From: Polynucleobacter paludilacus
Lineage (GTDB): Bacteria; Pseudomonadota; Gammaproteobacteria; Burkholderiales; Burkholderiaceae
Length of the DNA: 64,000 nucleotides
Assembly (NCBI RefSeq): GCF_018687595.1
Contig: NZ_CP061298.1
Coordinates: 620,001-684,000, forward strand
Reading direction: 5' to 3'
Shown: piece by piece, positions 9,210 through 19,176 of the stretch
Numbering within the stretch: the stretch's first letter is position 1
Layout: each line of letters opens with the position of its first letter
Made by a program: the position numbers and the translations under genes
Notes under the pieces: generated by a model
What the model saw: the letters and a program-made list of their open reading frames with translations, nothing else
Databases searched by the model: none
Told to the model about the DNA's origin: nothing

Positions 9210-9536
9210 TTAGATATTGCTGTCAATAAAGGCGGATAACTGGGATTTAGCCAGGGCGCCTACTTTTTGAGCAGCAACTGTACCGTTTTTAAACAAAATG
9301 AGGGTAGGAATGCCGCGGATATTAAATTGGGCTGGAACACCTTGGTTCTCATCCACATTCATCTTGGCGATTTGCAATTTATCGCCGTATTCGGCTGAGA
9401 GCTCCTCAAGGATAGGGCCGATCATTTTGCAAGGACCGCACCATTCAGCCCAGAAGTCGAGCAATACAGGTTTATCGGACTTGAGGACGTCTTGCTCAAA
9501 AGAAGCGTCTGTTACGTATTTAATGCCGGCACTCAT
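9210..9536 (-). CDS. trxA: thioredoxin TrxA
   Basis: A 108-residue cytoplasmic thioredoxin that reduces protein disulfides with electrons from thioredoxin reductase. The active site WCGPCKM is at about residues 32-38 after LLDFWAEWC, and the cis-proline segment [12 protein letters not shown] lies near residue 74. Length and motifs are canonical. The gene precedes rho on the same strand, an arrangement also found in E. coli, and is divergent from addB. Confidence 0.97.
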   Translation of the reverse strand: MSAGIKYVTDASFEQDVLKSDKPVLLDFWAEWCGPCKMIGPILEELSAEYGDKLQIAKMNVDENQGVPAQFNIRGIPTLILFKNGTVAAQKVGALAKSQLSAFIDSNI

Positions 9537-9656
9537 GAAAATTCCTTATCTAGACTTATTTAGTAATCGAGCTACACCGCTTATATTAGCAATAAGCCAC
9601 ACTTTTTGCCCAAAAAAACGATTTAGACCAAAACCTAGCCCCAAAACATCAGCCTA

Positions 9657-12626
9657 ATGCCTCAACCCTTCCCAACCCTCAATGCTGAAAAACAGGTAAA
9701 AACTTGGGCCATCGAACCCAATGCCAAGGCATTGGAACAACTGGCAAACGGTATTTGGGAATACGCTATTAAAACCAAGCAGAGACCCTTGGTCGTCCTC
9801 AGTACCGCAGGACCACTCATCGGATTGAGAAAAGTCCTAGAGCAACAACGACCCAAAAACCTGAGCCCCCAGATTGCACTCTTGCCGCAAGTGATCAGCA
9901 TGAGTGATTGGCTAGAGTCAGCACCAGGCGCATGGAAGTTTCCTAAGAAACCATCTGATCTGGAGCGCTGGCTCAGTGTCTACGCAACACTCAAAGAGCA
10001 TGATGATTTACAAGTGTGGTTTAAAGCAGAAAGTGAAGCAGGGGCGTGGGGATTGGCGCAAGCCATTATTGATGCCTGCGACACTTTATCGAATGCCGTT
10101 GCACCGCAACTACAAAAACAGATTCAGGCACTACAAGATGCAGGGCAAAGTAAGTCAGAGCTTGGAGAGCAATGGATTGATCGGGTTAAGGATTTATTAG
10201 ATAAAACAATCAATCAAGTCTATCCCGCCTTATCTCGTAAGATTATTGATCGTGAAGCAAAAGTGCTCTTAGCATTTTGGCGCTACCTGGCTAGTCCCAG
10301 TGATCCAGTATTCAGAAAACAACTTGCTATAGCAGCTCATCTTGAGGCTGCAAAGCAAAGCCATTTGGCTAGACCGTTGATTTGGGTTGAGACTGCGGAC
10401 CCAACACCAGTCGATCAAGAATTGATTTCATCACTGTTGCAGAGCTACGCGAATTTCGCGCCAGTACTTGAAATTAAGATGGATTGGCGCAAGGTCGGTT
10501 TATGGGCAGAAGCCATTGGAGAAGAGGGTGGCCAAGCGCAAGCACTCGAAAATATTACCAATGCTCAATCAGCCCATTGGCGCTTGATTGCTGCTAAGCG
10601 CTTTGAGGAGCTCGCTTGGGTGGCTGCTAAAGTGATTGAACAACATTTGATTGATGGCAAAACCAAGATTGCACTGGTTGCGCAAGATCGCTTGGCTGCA
10701 AGACGCACTCGAGCACTTTTATCCAGGCTGGGCCCTGCATTAAATATTCGGGATGAGACGGGCTGGAAACTTTCTACTACTAGAGCTGCAGCTTCTTTAA
10801 TGAGCTGGTTAGAGCTCATGAGGGCGCCAAAAGATGGGCCCAGTGCCAAAGTGCTACTTGAGTTTTTACAAAATCCGTTTGTGGATATTGAAAATCCCAA
10901 CTGGTTAAATAAAGAAAAAGATACCTGTATTGGCTTGGTTGCCGAGCTTGAAGATATTTTGATTGCCAGTAAAGCAGAATCTGGATGGCAAACTTTTTAT
11001 TTGGCCATTGAGGGCGCAAAAGAAAATGCGCAAAGATCTGGAAGCAGATTACCGAATCTTGCTTTATTGCAGCTATTGCAATTTTTAAGAGAGAAGCACT
11101 ACGAGTGGTTAATGCTCAAGTTAGACTGTAAAAAAGCCTACGCCTTATTACAGAGCAATTTAGAAGCAACCGGAATGGTCAAGAATCTGGAAGCAGATTC
11201 TGCGGGTAAACAGCTATTAGAGACTCTCAAGTCCTTAGATCTCCAAAACACGCAGTATCAGCGCATCCCGATGTATTTCTCAGAATGGTTGAGTCTTCTC
11301 AAGACCATTTTGGAGGGCGCGAGTTATCAGGAGGAGGGTGGAGAGGCCCTCGCAACCCTGAGTATCTTGCCCTTGAGCTCAACGCGCTTAAGAGAATTTG
11401 ATGCAGTAGTGATGGTTGGATGTGACGAGCAAAAGTTGCCTGCGTATTCAGAGCCGCCTTTGTTCTTCTCTGATGCACTCAATGCTTTACTTAAAACCTC
11501 CACCATTGCATTGCAATTTACACAGCAGGCACGAGATCTATCTGAGCTCTTGATGTCATGTACCCATGTTGACCTTCTGTGGCAAAGCAAGAGCCAGAAG
11601 GGAGAGCCACTGCGACCATCAGCTTGGATTCAGAGACTACAAAGTGCCATGAATTGGGAGCCAGTGGGCGCGCAATTACCAAAACGGGCATTTGATGCTC
11701 AGCCTATGCAGATGGCGGTTGCTCATTTTGAAGAAGATCTTCCAATCCCCCAATCGATGAGTCCCAGCGCATACAAAGCACTGCGAGATTGCCCTTATCG
11801 CTACTACGTCCGCAGCTTATTGGGTTTGCGCAAAGCAAAGGGCTTCGAGGAGGGATTTGACGCTTCATTAGCCGGTCAGACTTTGCATGCGTTACTGAAA
11901 AAGTTTTATCACGCTCTAAAAACCCAAGAACATACCAAGCCAGAATTGAAAATCGATTCTGAACTGCGTAGGGCTTGGATGTTGGAGCAATTAAATATCT
12001 ACTCAGAGCGAGAATTCGCGCCTCTGATTGAGGGCGATGCCAGAATCACTGGCACTTTGAGAGATTGGCAAAAGCAAATCCCCAGTTTTGTTCAGTGGCA
12101 ATTAGAGCGAGAGCAACAGGGCTGGCAATATCTTGATGGGGAAGTAAAGGTGGGCTTTGATTTGCCTTATCAAACCCCTGATGGAGAACTTGCCTCTATT
12201 CGCATTGAAGGTTTCGCTGACCGATTTGATGTTCAGGCTAATCATCAGCAGAGCGCGAGTGTGTTGGACTATAAACATCAGCGTTTTGAAAAGGTCAAAC
12301 TGCGTGCCGAACATGTATTGGATGATCCACAGTTATTGATCTATGCACGTGCTGGTTATGAAAAGCAGGAAACCCATAGGATGGCAGGTCATCAGGTGGT
12401 GCAAGCAGAATGGGTCTCACTCAAAGCAGAGATTGGCAAAAACGATCAATACGCTGAACGTGCCAAAGCAGTCGCAGAGCTACCAGAGATGATGATTCAA
12501 TTTAATACGCAGATTACTCAAGATGTTGAACAACTACGCGCTAAGAAGCCAATGCAGGCATTTGCTCCAGATGGGGTCTGTCAATACTGTGAAGCGCGTG
12601 GTATTTGCCGCAAGGGGATATGGTGA
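9657..12626 (+). CDS. addB: AddB-like PD-(D/E)XK nuclease subunit
   Basis: A 989-residue partner of the following AddA-like helicase. The C-terminal nuclease domain shows GQTLHALLKKF, then EGFADRFDV and LDYKHQ (catalytic D...D-x-K). It also carries the cysteines that bind an Fe-S cluster in AddB/AdnB-type nucleases: an isolated Cys in LRDCPYRYY (about residue 712) and CQYCEARGIC at the extreme C-terminus (C975, C978, C984). No Walker A is visible near the N-terminus, so motor activity probably rests in AddA. The pair would resect double-strand breaks for RecA loading. Confidence 0.85.
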   Translation: MPQPFPTLNAEKQVKTWAIEPNAKALEQLANGIWEYAIKTKQRPLVVLSTAGPLIGLRKVLEQQRPKNLSPQIALLPQVISMSDWLESAPGAWKFPKKPSDLERWLSVYATLKEHDDLQVWFKAESEAGAWGLAQAIIDACDTLSNAVAPQLQKQIQALQDAGQSKSELGEQWIDRVKDLLDKTINQVYPALSRKIIDREAKVLLAFWRYLASPSDPVFRKQLAIAAHLEAAKQSHLARPLIWVETADPTPVDQELISSLLQSYANFAPVLEIKMDWRKVGLWAEAIGEEGGQAQALENITNAQSAHWRLIAAKRFEELAWVAAKVIEQHLIDGKTKIALVAQDRLAARRTRALLSRLGPALNIRDETGWKLSTTRAAASLMSWLELMRAPKDGPSAKVLLEFLQNPFVDIENPNWLNKEKDTCIGLVAELEDILIASKAESGWQTFYLAIEGAKENAQRSGSRLPNLALLQLLQFLREKHYEWLMLKLDCKKAYALLQSNLEATGMVKNLEADSAGKQLLETLKSLDLQNTQYQRIPMYFSEWLSLLKTILEGASYQEEGGEALATLSILPLSSTRLREFDAVVMVGCDEQKLPAYSEPPLFFSDALNALLKTSTIALQFTQQARDLSELLMSCTHVDLLWQSKSQKGEPLRPSAWIQRLQSAMNWEPVGAQLPKRAFDAQPMQMAVAHFEEDLPIPQSMSPSAYKALRDCPYRYYVRSLLGLRKAKGFEEGFDASLAGQTLHALLKKFYHALKTQEHTKPELKIDSELRRAWMLEQLNIYSEREFAPLIEGDARITGTLRDWQKQIPSFVQWQLEREQQGWQYLDGEVKVGFDLPYQTPDGELASIRIEGFADRFDVQANHQQSASVLDYKHQRFEKVKLRAEHVLDDPQLLIYARAGYEKQETHRMAGHQVVQAEWVSLKAEIGKNDQYAERAKAVAELPEMMIQFNTQITQDVEQLRAKKPMQAFAPDGVCQYCEARGICRKGIW

Positions 12627-15600
12627 GTGATTTAGTGAATCAAAATCAAAGCCCCGCGCTGGATGCGGTGCCAAAGCTGCCTTACTCTGAAAAGCTAGCC
12701 TGCGATCCTCAACGTTCGGTCATTGTTTCAGCATGTGCCGGTAGTGGCAAAACCTGGTTATTGGTCGCACGGATGATTCGCTTGTTATTAGATGGCGTTA
12801 AGCCACAAGAAATCCTTGCGCTCACCTTCACACGCAAAGCTGCGCAAGAGATGCGCGATCGTTTATATGGGTTGCTGGAAGAGTTTTCCAAAGCAAGTCC
12901 CGAAGTCTTGCTAGGCGAGTTAAAGGCTCGCGGTATGGATGAGGCTCAAGCGAAAGCTTATTTGCCCAAAGCCAAAGCGCTTTATGCCCAAGTGTTAGCC
13001 AATCCACAGCCGATCGTGATCGATACTTTTCATGGATGGTTCGGCAGACTGCTGGGCGCGGCGCCGGTTTCTCTTGGGATTCAGCCAGGCTTCACACTGC
13101 GTGAAGATGCTAAGCGACTTCAAGAAGAATGCTTGCGAGATTGGTGGGGCGATCTGAAGCCAGAACACAAAGCGCATTACGACGTATTGCTCAAGCAATT
13201 GGGCGCTCATGAAGCCCAAAAACTCTTAATAGGTAAGGCCAGTCTCTTTAAGCAACGTGGTGCATGGACATTTTTTAGCAAGGATTGTGAGAGCAAGGGA
13301 ATTACCCCAAGCAGTCGCTTAAAACAGTTATTGCCTAAACTCAATGTACCTAATCCATTGTTAGCCTTATGGGATGCACCAAATGCATTGGCTGATCTGG
13401 AATTCATGGCCAACTGTTTAAACAATAGCAGTACTAATGATCAAAAATTACTACCTCATCTTTTACCGGCCCTAGCCTGTAAGAAGCGAGGTGGCGGCGT
13501 TATGGAAGTCGTGAATACTTTCCAAAATGCTTTTTTAACCAAAGACCCAGTGAAATATCGTACTGGTAATGACTCTATTCTGGGTGCACTCAAGACCTAT
13601 CTAGAGGATGCAGGGAAGGCCGACCGTATTCCAGACCATATTGCTTACAAGCAGGCTTGGGGTCATGCATTTGAGGATTATTTGCTATGGCAGTCAGAGC
13701 AAGACGTCTTTACGATCAATCAAGCTTGGTTTGCTCTCAATGAATCCATGATGGCTTATGCCGAAGCGCAAAAAGATAATATGCGTGTACGCGATTTTGA
13801 TGATTTAGAAATCGATGTCAGTAAGCTCATGGCGGATTCAGGTAATGCGGCTTATTTACAGGTTCGCTTAGATGCTAAATACAAACAAATCCTAGTAGAT
13901 GAGTTTCAAGATACCAATCCACTGCAGTGGCAGATTTTGCGATCATGGCTAGCAGGCTACAGCGTTGATGATGACAAACCCAAAGTCTTTATCGTGGGTG
14001 ACCCCAAGCAATCCATTTATCGTTTTCGTCGTGCTGATCCAAGATTATTTGTGAGTGCTAAGGTCTTTCTTCATCAAGAATGGCAAGCAGCCTACATGGA
14101 GCAAGACAAGACTCGGCGTAATGCTGATCAAATTAATGAAGCCGTTAATGCCATATTCAAAAGCGATTTGTTACCACCGGCTTATCCTTACTCTCGCCAA
14201 GAGACGCTGTGGACTAGCCCAGAAGCAGATAGACCCTCAGAAGCCTATGCCCTAAAGGGCGAGGCATACCGCTTACCCTTAATACCTTATGCTGAGAAAA
14301 ACGCAGAGCCCCGCGCGGGTAGTGCGTTCGATGATGCGATCATGGATCCAAGCGAGACAGTCGGTGTGATTCAGCGTTATCGTGAAGGCGAGATGGTCGG
14401 TTGTCTCATTCAAGATTTGCTGTCGACTCGCAAGGTCGCCGACAAGGATGGAAGTAGATTGATTTGGCGAGATGCTAGGGCAAGTGATTTCTTATTACTC
14501 GTTAAACGTCGACAATTCTTGCCTCAATATGAGCGGGCTTTGCGCGATGCAGGCCTGGCTTATGACAGTTCGCGTTTAGGCGGACTCTTAAATACCTTAG
14601 AGATCGATGACCTAATTGCTTTATTGACAGTCCTAGTTACACCCCGTCATGACTTGCCCTTAGCGCAAGTGCTACGAAGCCCCATCTTTGGTTTTACTGA
14701 ACACCAAATGCAAAAGTTAGCAATGGCAATGGCGTCGATGCAATATCGCTCTTGGTGGGACGCCTTGCAAGATAGCCCTGATGCGCAATTGCAAAAAGCA
14801 GCGCGTTATCTTCAGCACTGGCATGTTTTGGGTGAGCGTTTGCCAGTTCATGATCTATTAGACCGCATTTATCAAGAGGGCGATTTGCGAATCAAATACG
14901 CTCGGGTCTGTAAAGAACTCAACCGACCTCAAGTACTCGCTAATCTGGATGCCTTCTTAGAAGTGGCTTTACAGCAGGATGGTGGTCAGTACCCCAGTCT
15001 GAGTCATTTCATTAATGAGATTAATACCAAGCGTCGCGGTGATGATGATGAGACCCCCGATGAAGGGGATGTAGACGCTGCCAGCGATGACAATTTGGCT
15101 GAGGTGGACACCGATAGCGAAATGTCAGAAGAAGATAAACACAAGCGTGTTCGTCTAATGACCATTCACGGTGCAAAAGGATTAGAAGCGCCATTTGTGA
15201 TCATGCTGGATTCAAACAATACCGATGCTCACGTTGACTACAGCGGTGTTTTGATGGAGTGGGCACCAGAGGAGCAAAGTCCCTCCCATCTATCCTTGTT
15301 TACCTCTCAAACGCTGACTAGCCCTCGTACAGAAATCAATGATGCCGAAAAGCGCATTGGTGAGAACGAGAACTGGAACTTACTCTATGTCGCTATGACT
15401 CGCGCACGTCAGGGTTTGTGGATGAGCGGTGATGCGCAAAAACCAAGCAAAAATAATCCTTCTGGCCTTGACAACACTTCTTGGTATGGCAAGGCAGAAA
15501 GTGTAGGCCTGCCAATGTACCAATTACCAGAGAACATTCCCGCTCAACCATCCAACAAAGCGCCGAAAGAAGAGGCCAAGACAAGCAGCGTAGAAGATTT

Positions 15601-16183
15601 TGTTATCAACTGGAAACCAGCTATCGCTAGTGAAAAGCAATTACGACAAGATATTGAAGCTGGGCTAACCATTCAAGTATTCGCAGGTGAAAACGATCAA
15701 GTCAGTGGCCCTGACCCCGAGTTACTCGATGAAGGAACCCATTTTCATAAACTCCTCGAGTTCTTAACAGCCCAGACCGGTACAGAAATAAAACTCGAGA
15801 TACCGAGTGATCTAGAGATCATGGCTTGGCTCGACACTGATCAAGCCATGGCGAAAAAACTGCATGCCCATGTCCAAGCCGTGCTCAATGCTAATGAACT
15901 TAAACCTTATCTGACAGAAAGTAAGTGGCTGCAGGCCTGGAATGAGCTCGACATTGTGAGTGAGGAAGGTAAGAGCTATCGTATGGACCGCTTAGTGGAG
16001 TTTGAGGATCACTTTGCCATCTTGGATTACAAGCTGAGCATTCCAGAAGCAGGTAGTGAGAAGTACAACAAATACCAAGCACAGTTGCAGAATTATCAAA
16101 AGGAGCTAGAGCGTATTCGGAAAGATAAGCCCAGCAAAGCCTATCTCATCTCAGCTACTGGCCAGATCACACAAGTGGCGTAA
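12620..16183 (+). CDS. addA: AddA-like UvrD-family helicase-nuclease
   Basis: About 1187 residues. SF1A helicase motifs are in order: Walker A ACAGSGKTWLL, LTFTRKAAQEMRDRL, motif II ILVDEFQDTNPLQW, motif III IVGDPKQSIYRFRRADP, motif V RLMTIHGAKGLEAPF and motif VI LYVAMTRARQGLW. A C-terminal nuclease has GTHFHKLLEFL and YRMDRLVEF...ILDYKLS. An acidic linker (about residues 815-845) precedes motif V. The start overlaps the addB stop: the ATG at 12620 lies close to AAGGGG, and the GTG at 12623 is a better-spaced alternative. Together with addB it replaces RecBCD functionally. Confidence 0.88.
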   Translation: MVSDLVNQNQSPALDAVPKLPYSEKLACDPQRSVIVSACAGSGKTWLLVARMIRLLLDGVKPQEILALTFTRKAAQEMRDRLYGLLEEFSKASPEVLLGELKARGMDEAQAKAYLPKAKALYAQVLANPQPIVIDTFHGWFGRLLGAAPVSLGIQPGFTLREDAKRLQEECLRDWWGDLKPEHKAHYDVLLKQLGAHEAQKLLIGKASLFKQRGAWTFFSKDCESKGITPSSRLKQLLPKLNVPNPLLALWDAPNALADLEFMANCLNNSSTNDQKLLPHLLPALACKKRGGGVMEVVNTFQNAFLTKDPVKYRTGNDSILGALKTYLEDAGKADRIPDHIAYKQAWGHAFEDYLLWQSEQDVFTINQAWFALNESMMAYAEAQKDNMRVRDFDDLEIDVSKLMADSGNAAYLQVRLDAKYKQILVDEFQDTNPLQWQILRSWLAGYSVDDDKPKVFIVGDPKQSIYRFRRADPRLFVSAKVFLHQEWQAAYMEQDKTRRNADQINEAVNAIFKSDLLPPAYPYSRQETLWTSPEADRPSEAYALKGEAYRLPLIPYAEKNAEPRAGSAFDDAIMDPSETVGVIQRYREGEMVGCLIQDLLSTRKVADKDGSRLIWRDARASDFLLLVKRRQFLPQYERALRDAGLAYDSSRLGGLLNTLEIDDLIALLTVLVTPRHDLPLAQVLRSPIFGFTEHQMQKLAMAMASMQYRSWWDALQDSPDAQLQKAARYLQHWHVLGERLPVHDLLDRIYQEGDLRIKYARVCKELNRPQVLANLDAFLEVALQQDGGQYPSLSHFINEINTKRRGDDDETPDEGDVDAASDDNLAEVDTDSEMSEEDKHKRVRLMTIHGAKGLEAPFVIMLDSNNTDAHVDYSGVLMEWAPEEQSPSHLSLFTSQTLTSPRTEINDAEKRIGENENWNLLYVAMTRARQGLWMSGDAQKPSKNNPSGLDNTSWYGKAESVGLPMYQLPENIPAQPSNKAPKEEAKTSSVEDFVINWKPAIASEKQLRQDIEAGLTIQVFAGENDQVSGPDPELLDEGTHFHKLLEFLTAQTGTEIKLEIPSDLEIMAWLDTDQAMAKKLHAHVQAVLNANELKPYLTESKWLQAWNELDIVSEEGKSYRMDRLVEFEDHFAILDYKLSIPEAGSEKYNKYQAQLQNYQKELERIRKDKPSKAYLISATGQITQVA

Positions 16184-16254
16184 TCAAGGCGTAGTCAATT
16201 CGGATTACACTCAAAAATCCAGTATTCATGTAACAACCACCAGGAGTAATACAA

Positions 16255-16758
16255 ATGGCTTTATCAATGTACCAAGCATCAGTCCCTCAATTCAAGAAGA
16301 TGTTGACTAATCTGTCGGCGATTCTCAAAAAAGCAGAAGAGCATGCTACTGCCCACAAGATTGATCCTAAAGTTTTCTTAGAGGCCAGACTCTATCCCAA
16401 TATGTTTCCGCTCACCAAGCAGATCCAAATTGCTTGTGATCAGCCTAAGAATGGCTTTGCCCGTTTAGCCGGAATCGAGCCGCCCAAGTTTGAAGATAAA
16501 GAAGCAAGCTTTGCAGAGCTTTATGAGCGCATCGCCAAGACTATTGCATTCATTGACACCATCAAGCCAGAGCAAATCGATGGCAGCGAAGGTAAAGAGA
16601 TCAAGTTCTCCATTCTCGAGTGGAACTTTGAGTTCGTTGGCGATCAATACCTCTTAACCTGGATCATCCCTAATTTCTACTTCCATATCACCACGGCATA
16701 CAACATCCTGCGCCACAACGGAGTCGATATTGGTAAGAGCGATTACTTGGGGAGATAA
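16255..16758 (+). CDS. DUF1993 domain protein
   Basis: A 167-residue soluble protein beginning MALSMYQASVPQFKKMLTNLSAILKKAE. The helical layout and the conserved ARLYPNMFPLTKQIQIACD and PNFYFHITTAYNILRHNGVDIGKSDYLG segments match the DUF1993 (DinB-like four-helix) family. Its biochemical role is not established. A good ribosome binding site (AGGAG) precedes the ATG. It converges on the Bug gene across a strong hairpin. Confidence 0.8.
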   Translation: MALSMYQASVPQFKKMLTNLSAILKKAEEHATAHKIDPKVFLEARLYPNMFPLTKQIQIACDQPKNGFARLAGIEPPKFEDKEASFAELYERIAKTIAFIDTIKPEQIDGSEGKEIKFSILEWNFEFVGDQYLLTWIIPNFYFHITTAYNILRHNGVDIGKSDYLGR

Positions 16759-16784
16759 GTAAGGCAGTAGTGGCTGCCTTACTT
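16757..16784. terminator. bidirectional hairpin between convergent genes
   Basis: AAGTAAGGCAG (16757-16767) and CTGCCTTACTT (16774-16784) form an 11-bp perfect stem with a 6-nt loop. It overlaps the stop codons of both the DUF1993 gene and the Bug gene. U-tracts are short on either side, so it may act as a shared terminator or a 3'-end barrier. Confidence 0.7.
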
Positions 16785-17735
16785 AATCATTCCCGCGTTT
16801 TTCGCATCATCCATTGCCTGCGCCGTCTTCTCTTTCATGAAGGCGGGCATTTTGCTCAGAGGAATGTCGACTAAAACAAAGCCGGCATCCTCTAGCTTCT
16901 TCTTGATCTCCGGATCTGAGTTCAATAAAGCAAAGTAGTCAGAGAGCTTTTGCTGAATCAGCTTTGGAGTCGATTTAGGAACCCCGACACCACGATAAGC
17001 ACCATCTACCCAGTTGATACCTAATTCTTTAAAGGTGGGCACATCGGGTAGTGCAGGGTGGCGTTTCTCAGCAGCAATCGCTAAGGTGCGTACTTTCCCT
17101 TTTTGCTGAATGGCTAAAGGTAGATAACCCATCGCGCCATCGACGTGCATGCCAATTAAAGAAGTGATGAGATCACCAGTTCCTTTAAAAGCGATGTATT
17201 CAGTTTTAATGCCAACGGCTTTATTCAAGCGCTCAACTGCCATGTGGTTCGCTGAGTAGAGGGCTGAGCCCGCCAGACTGACCTTACCTGGATCTTTCTT
17301 GGCTGCAGCAACCAAATCTTGAAAGGTCTTGTAGGGACTATCGGCTGAGACCATCAAAGCATCTGGAGTGAAGTGATAGAAATAGATCGAATTAATATCT
17401 TCCGTCTTGAACTGAATTCCTTCTTGTAACGGCTGCAAGATGATGTGCGGAATATTCACACCCACTACCGTAAGCCCATCAGCAGGATAGCTATTGAGCT
17501 GGCTCCAAGCTAAAGCACCGCCCGCACCAGCACGATTAATCACGACCATCTGCTGGTTGTATTTCTTGGCAGAGAGTTCAGCCTGATAACGTGCAACCAA
17601 GTCAGACTCACCTGCAGCCGGAAAAGGGATGATGTACTGAATGGTTTTACCAGGGAAGGGCTGGGCATGAACCAGGCCAACCGCCAACAAACCCAAGCTC
17701 AAGAAGATCAAGCGTAAGCCAGAGATGATTCTCAT
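16779..17735 (-). CDS. Bug-family substrate-binding protein linked to tartrate dehydrogenase
   Basis: A 318-residue exported binding protein (signal peptide ending near LVHAQPFPGK). It shows Bug signatures QYIIPFPAAGESDLVARYQ and NRAGAGGALAWSQL and a C-terminal segment ending FMKEKTAQAMDDAKNAGMIK. Its start overlaps the stop of the dehydrogenase gene by 4 nt, so the two form one operon. That pairing suggests the ligand is a dicarboxylate such as tartrate or malate. No TctA/TctB permease genes are adjacent. Confidence 0.85.
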   Translation of the reverse strand: MRIISGLRLIFLSLGLLAVGLVHAQPFPGKTIQYIIPFPAAGESDLVARYQAELSAKKYNQQMVVINRAGAGGALAWSQLNSYPADGLTVVGVNIPHIILQPLQEGIQFKTEDINSIYFYHFTPDALMVSADSPYKTFQDLVAAAKKDPGKVSLAGSALYSANHMAVERLNKAVGIKTEYIAFKGTGDLITSLIGMHVDGAMGYLPLAIQQKGKVRTLAIAAEKRHPALPDVPTFKELGINWVDGAYRGVGVPKSTPKLIQQKLSDYFALLNSDPEIKKKLEDAGFVLVDIPLSKMPAFMKEKTAQAMDDAKNAGMIK

Positions 17736-18799
17736 TTGGAAACCTCCTCAATGACAGCATTAGTCACATCAGCCATCTTGGCAGTACCGCCGAGATCGCC
17801 AGTATGGAGTTTAGGATTAGCGGTAACTTTCTCAATCGCTTGCATGAGCTTGCCGGCTAAGACTTTCTCACCCAAGAAGTCGAGCATCATCACCGCCGAC
17901 CAGAAAGTACCAATTGGATTGGCTAAGCCTTTACCCATGATGTCAAAAGCCGAACCATGAATGGGTTCAAACATCGAAGGGTAACGACGCTCCGGATCTA
18001 AGTTAGCTGTGGGTGCAATGCCCAAGCTACCAGCAAGCGCTGCAGCTAAATCACTTAAGACGTCGGCATGCAGATTGGTTGCCACGATGGTATCTAAAGA
18101 CTCAGGACGATTGACCATGCGTGCAGTAGCAGCATCGACCAATTCTTTATCCCAAGTAACATCTGGAAAGTCTTTCGCAACATGGCGAGCAATTTCATCC
18201 CACATCACCATGCCATGACGCTGAGCATTCGATTTAGTAATCACGGTGAGATGTTTACGAGGACGCGATTGCGCTAACTTAAAGGCAAAGCGCTGAATGC
18301 GCTCAACACCCACCCGCGTCAGAATACTCATATCGGAAGCGACTTCAATGGGGTGGCCTTGATGAGCTCTGCCGCCTAAGCCAGCGTATTCACCTTCGGA
18401 GTTCTCGCGCACGATCACCCAATCGAGTTGCTCAGGCTTGCAATTACGCAGCGGTGTCTGAATACCCGGCAAGATCCGAGTAGGGCGTACGTTCGCATAT
18501 TGATCAAAGCCTTGGCAGATCTTGAGGCGTAGACCCCACAAGGTAATGTGATCTGGAATATCGGGATCACCAGCAGAACCAAACAAGATGGCATCTTTAG
18601 AGCGCAATGGATCAAGACCATTGTCGGGCATCATCACGCCATGCTTGCGGTAGTAATCACCGCCCCAATCAAAGTGCTCAAACTCAAAAGCCACTTCAGG
18701 ATGTTTCTTGCTCAGGGCGTTGAGCACCTTCTCGCATTCGGGAATAACTTCTTTACCAATTCCGTCACCTGGAACGGAAGCAATCTTGTACGTCTTCAT
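17732..18799 (-). CDS. tartrate dehydrogenase-like NAD-dependent beta-decarboxylating dehydrogenase
   Basis: A 355-residue member of the isocitrate/isopropylmalate dehydrogenase family. It has the N-terminal PGDGIGKEVIPE, the substrate-arginine region ANVRPTRILPG, RENSEGEYAGLGG, ITKSNAQRHGMVMWDE, the metal-binding TNLHADVLSDLAAAL and the coenzyme loop EPIHGSAFDIMGKGLANPIG. The VRENSEGEYAG form and the neighbouring Bug gene favour tartrate/D-malate dehydrogenase over LeuB. The reaction would oxidise tartrate or D-malate with NAD+ and Mn2+. Which substrate is used cannot be settled from the sequence. Confidence 0.8.
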   Translation of the reverse strand: MKTYKIASVPGDGIGKEVIPECEKVLNALSKKHPEVAFEFEHFDWGGDYYRKHGVMMPDNGLDPLRSKDAILFGSAGDPDIPDHITLWGLRLKICQGFDQYANVRPTRILPGIQTPLRNCKPEQLDWVIVRENSEGEYAGLGGRAHQGHPIEVASDMSILTRVGVERIQRFAFKLAQSRPRKHLTVITKSNAQRHGMVMWDEIARHVAKDFPDVTWDKELVDAATARMVNRPESLDTIVATNLHADVLSDLAAALAGSLGIAPTANLDPERRYPSMFEPIHGSAFDIMGKGLANPIGTFWSAVMMLDFLGEKVLAGKLMQAIEKVTANPKLHTGDLGGTAKMADVTNAVIEEVSK

Positions 18800-18894
18800 T
18801 GGTCTCCTACTGTTCTATTTGTATAAGGCAATCTGCATTATGCGGATCCTAGAAGACAAAAGAACTTAGGGTTTATGGCTAGAAACCCTTAAGC

Positions 18895-19176
18895 CTATAA
18901 GCTTAATTCGCTATGTGATCCTAGTCGAACCAATTGAAGGATGCGCTGATCCGGTTTTCTGTAGATGAGGACTAAATCGGGTTTGATATGACAGTCTCTA
19001 TGGTCCACCCAGTCCCCCGCTAAGGGGTGGTCGTGGTATCGATAGGGAAGATCCCAGTCATTAATTAAGTAATCTAAAGTTTCTTGAAAATCTCTAGCTA
19101 GCGTAAGTCGGTACCTACCTTTTAATTCTCTTTTGTAATCTTTTCTAAATTTTTTGGTGTATTCAGTCGTCCGCAT
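18895..19176 (-). CDS. yafQ: YafQ-family mRNA interferase toxin
   Basis: A 93-residue RelE-fold toxin. The C-terminus ILQLVRLGSHSELSL matches the YafQ LVRLGSHSELF hallmark, including the catalytic-type histidine. HPLAGDWVDHRDCHIKPDLVLIYR forms the central sheet. YafQ toxins cleave mRNA at the ribosome. The start overlaps the antitoxin gene by 14 nt, so translation is coupled. It opens an accessory cluster that runs to the SRP RNA. Confidence 0.85.
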   Translation of the reverse strand: MRTTEYTKKFRKDYKRELKGRYRLTLARDFQETLDYLINDWDLPYRYHDHPLAGDWVDHRDCHIKPDLVLIYRKPDQRILQLVRLGSHSELSL

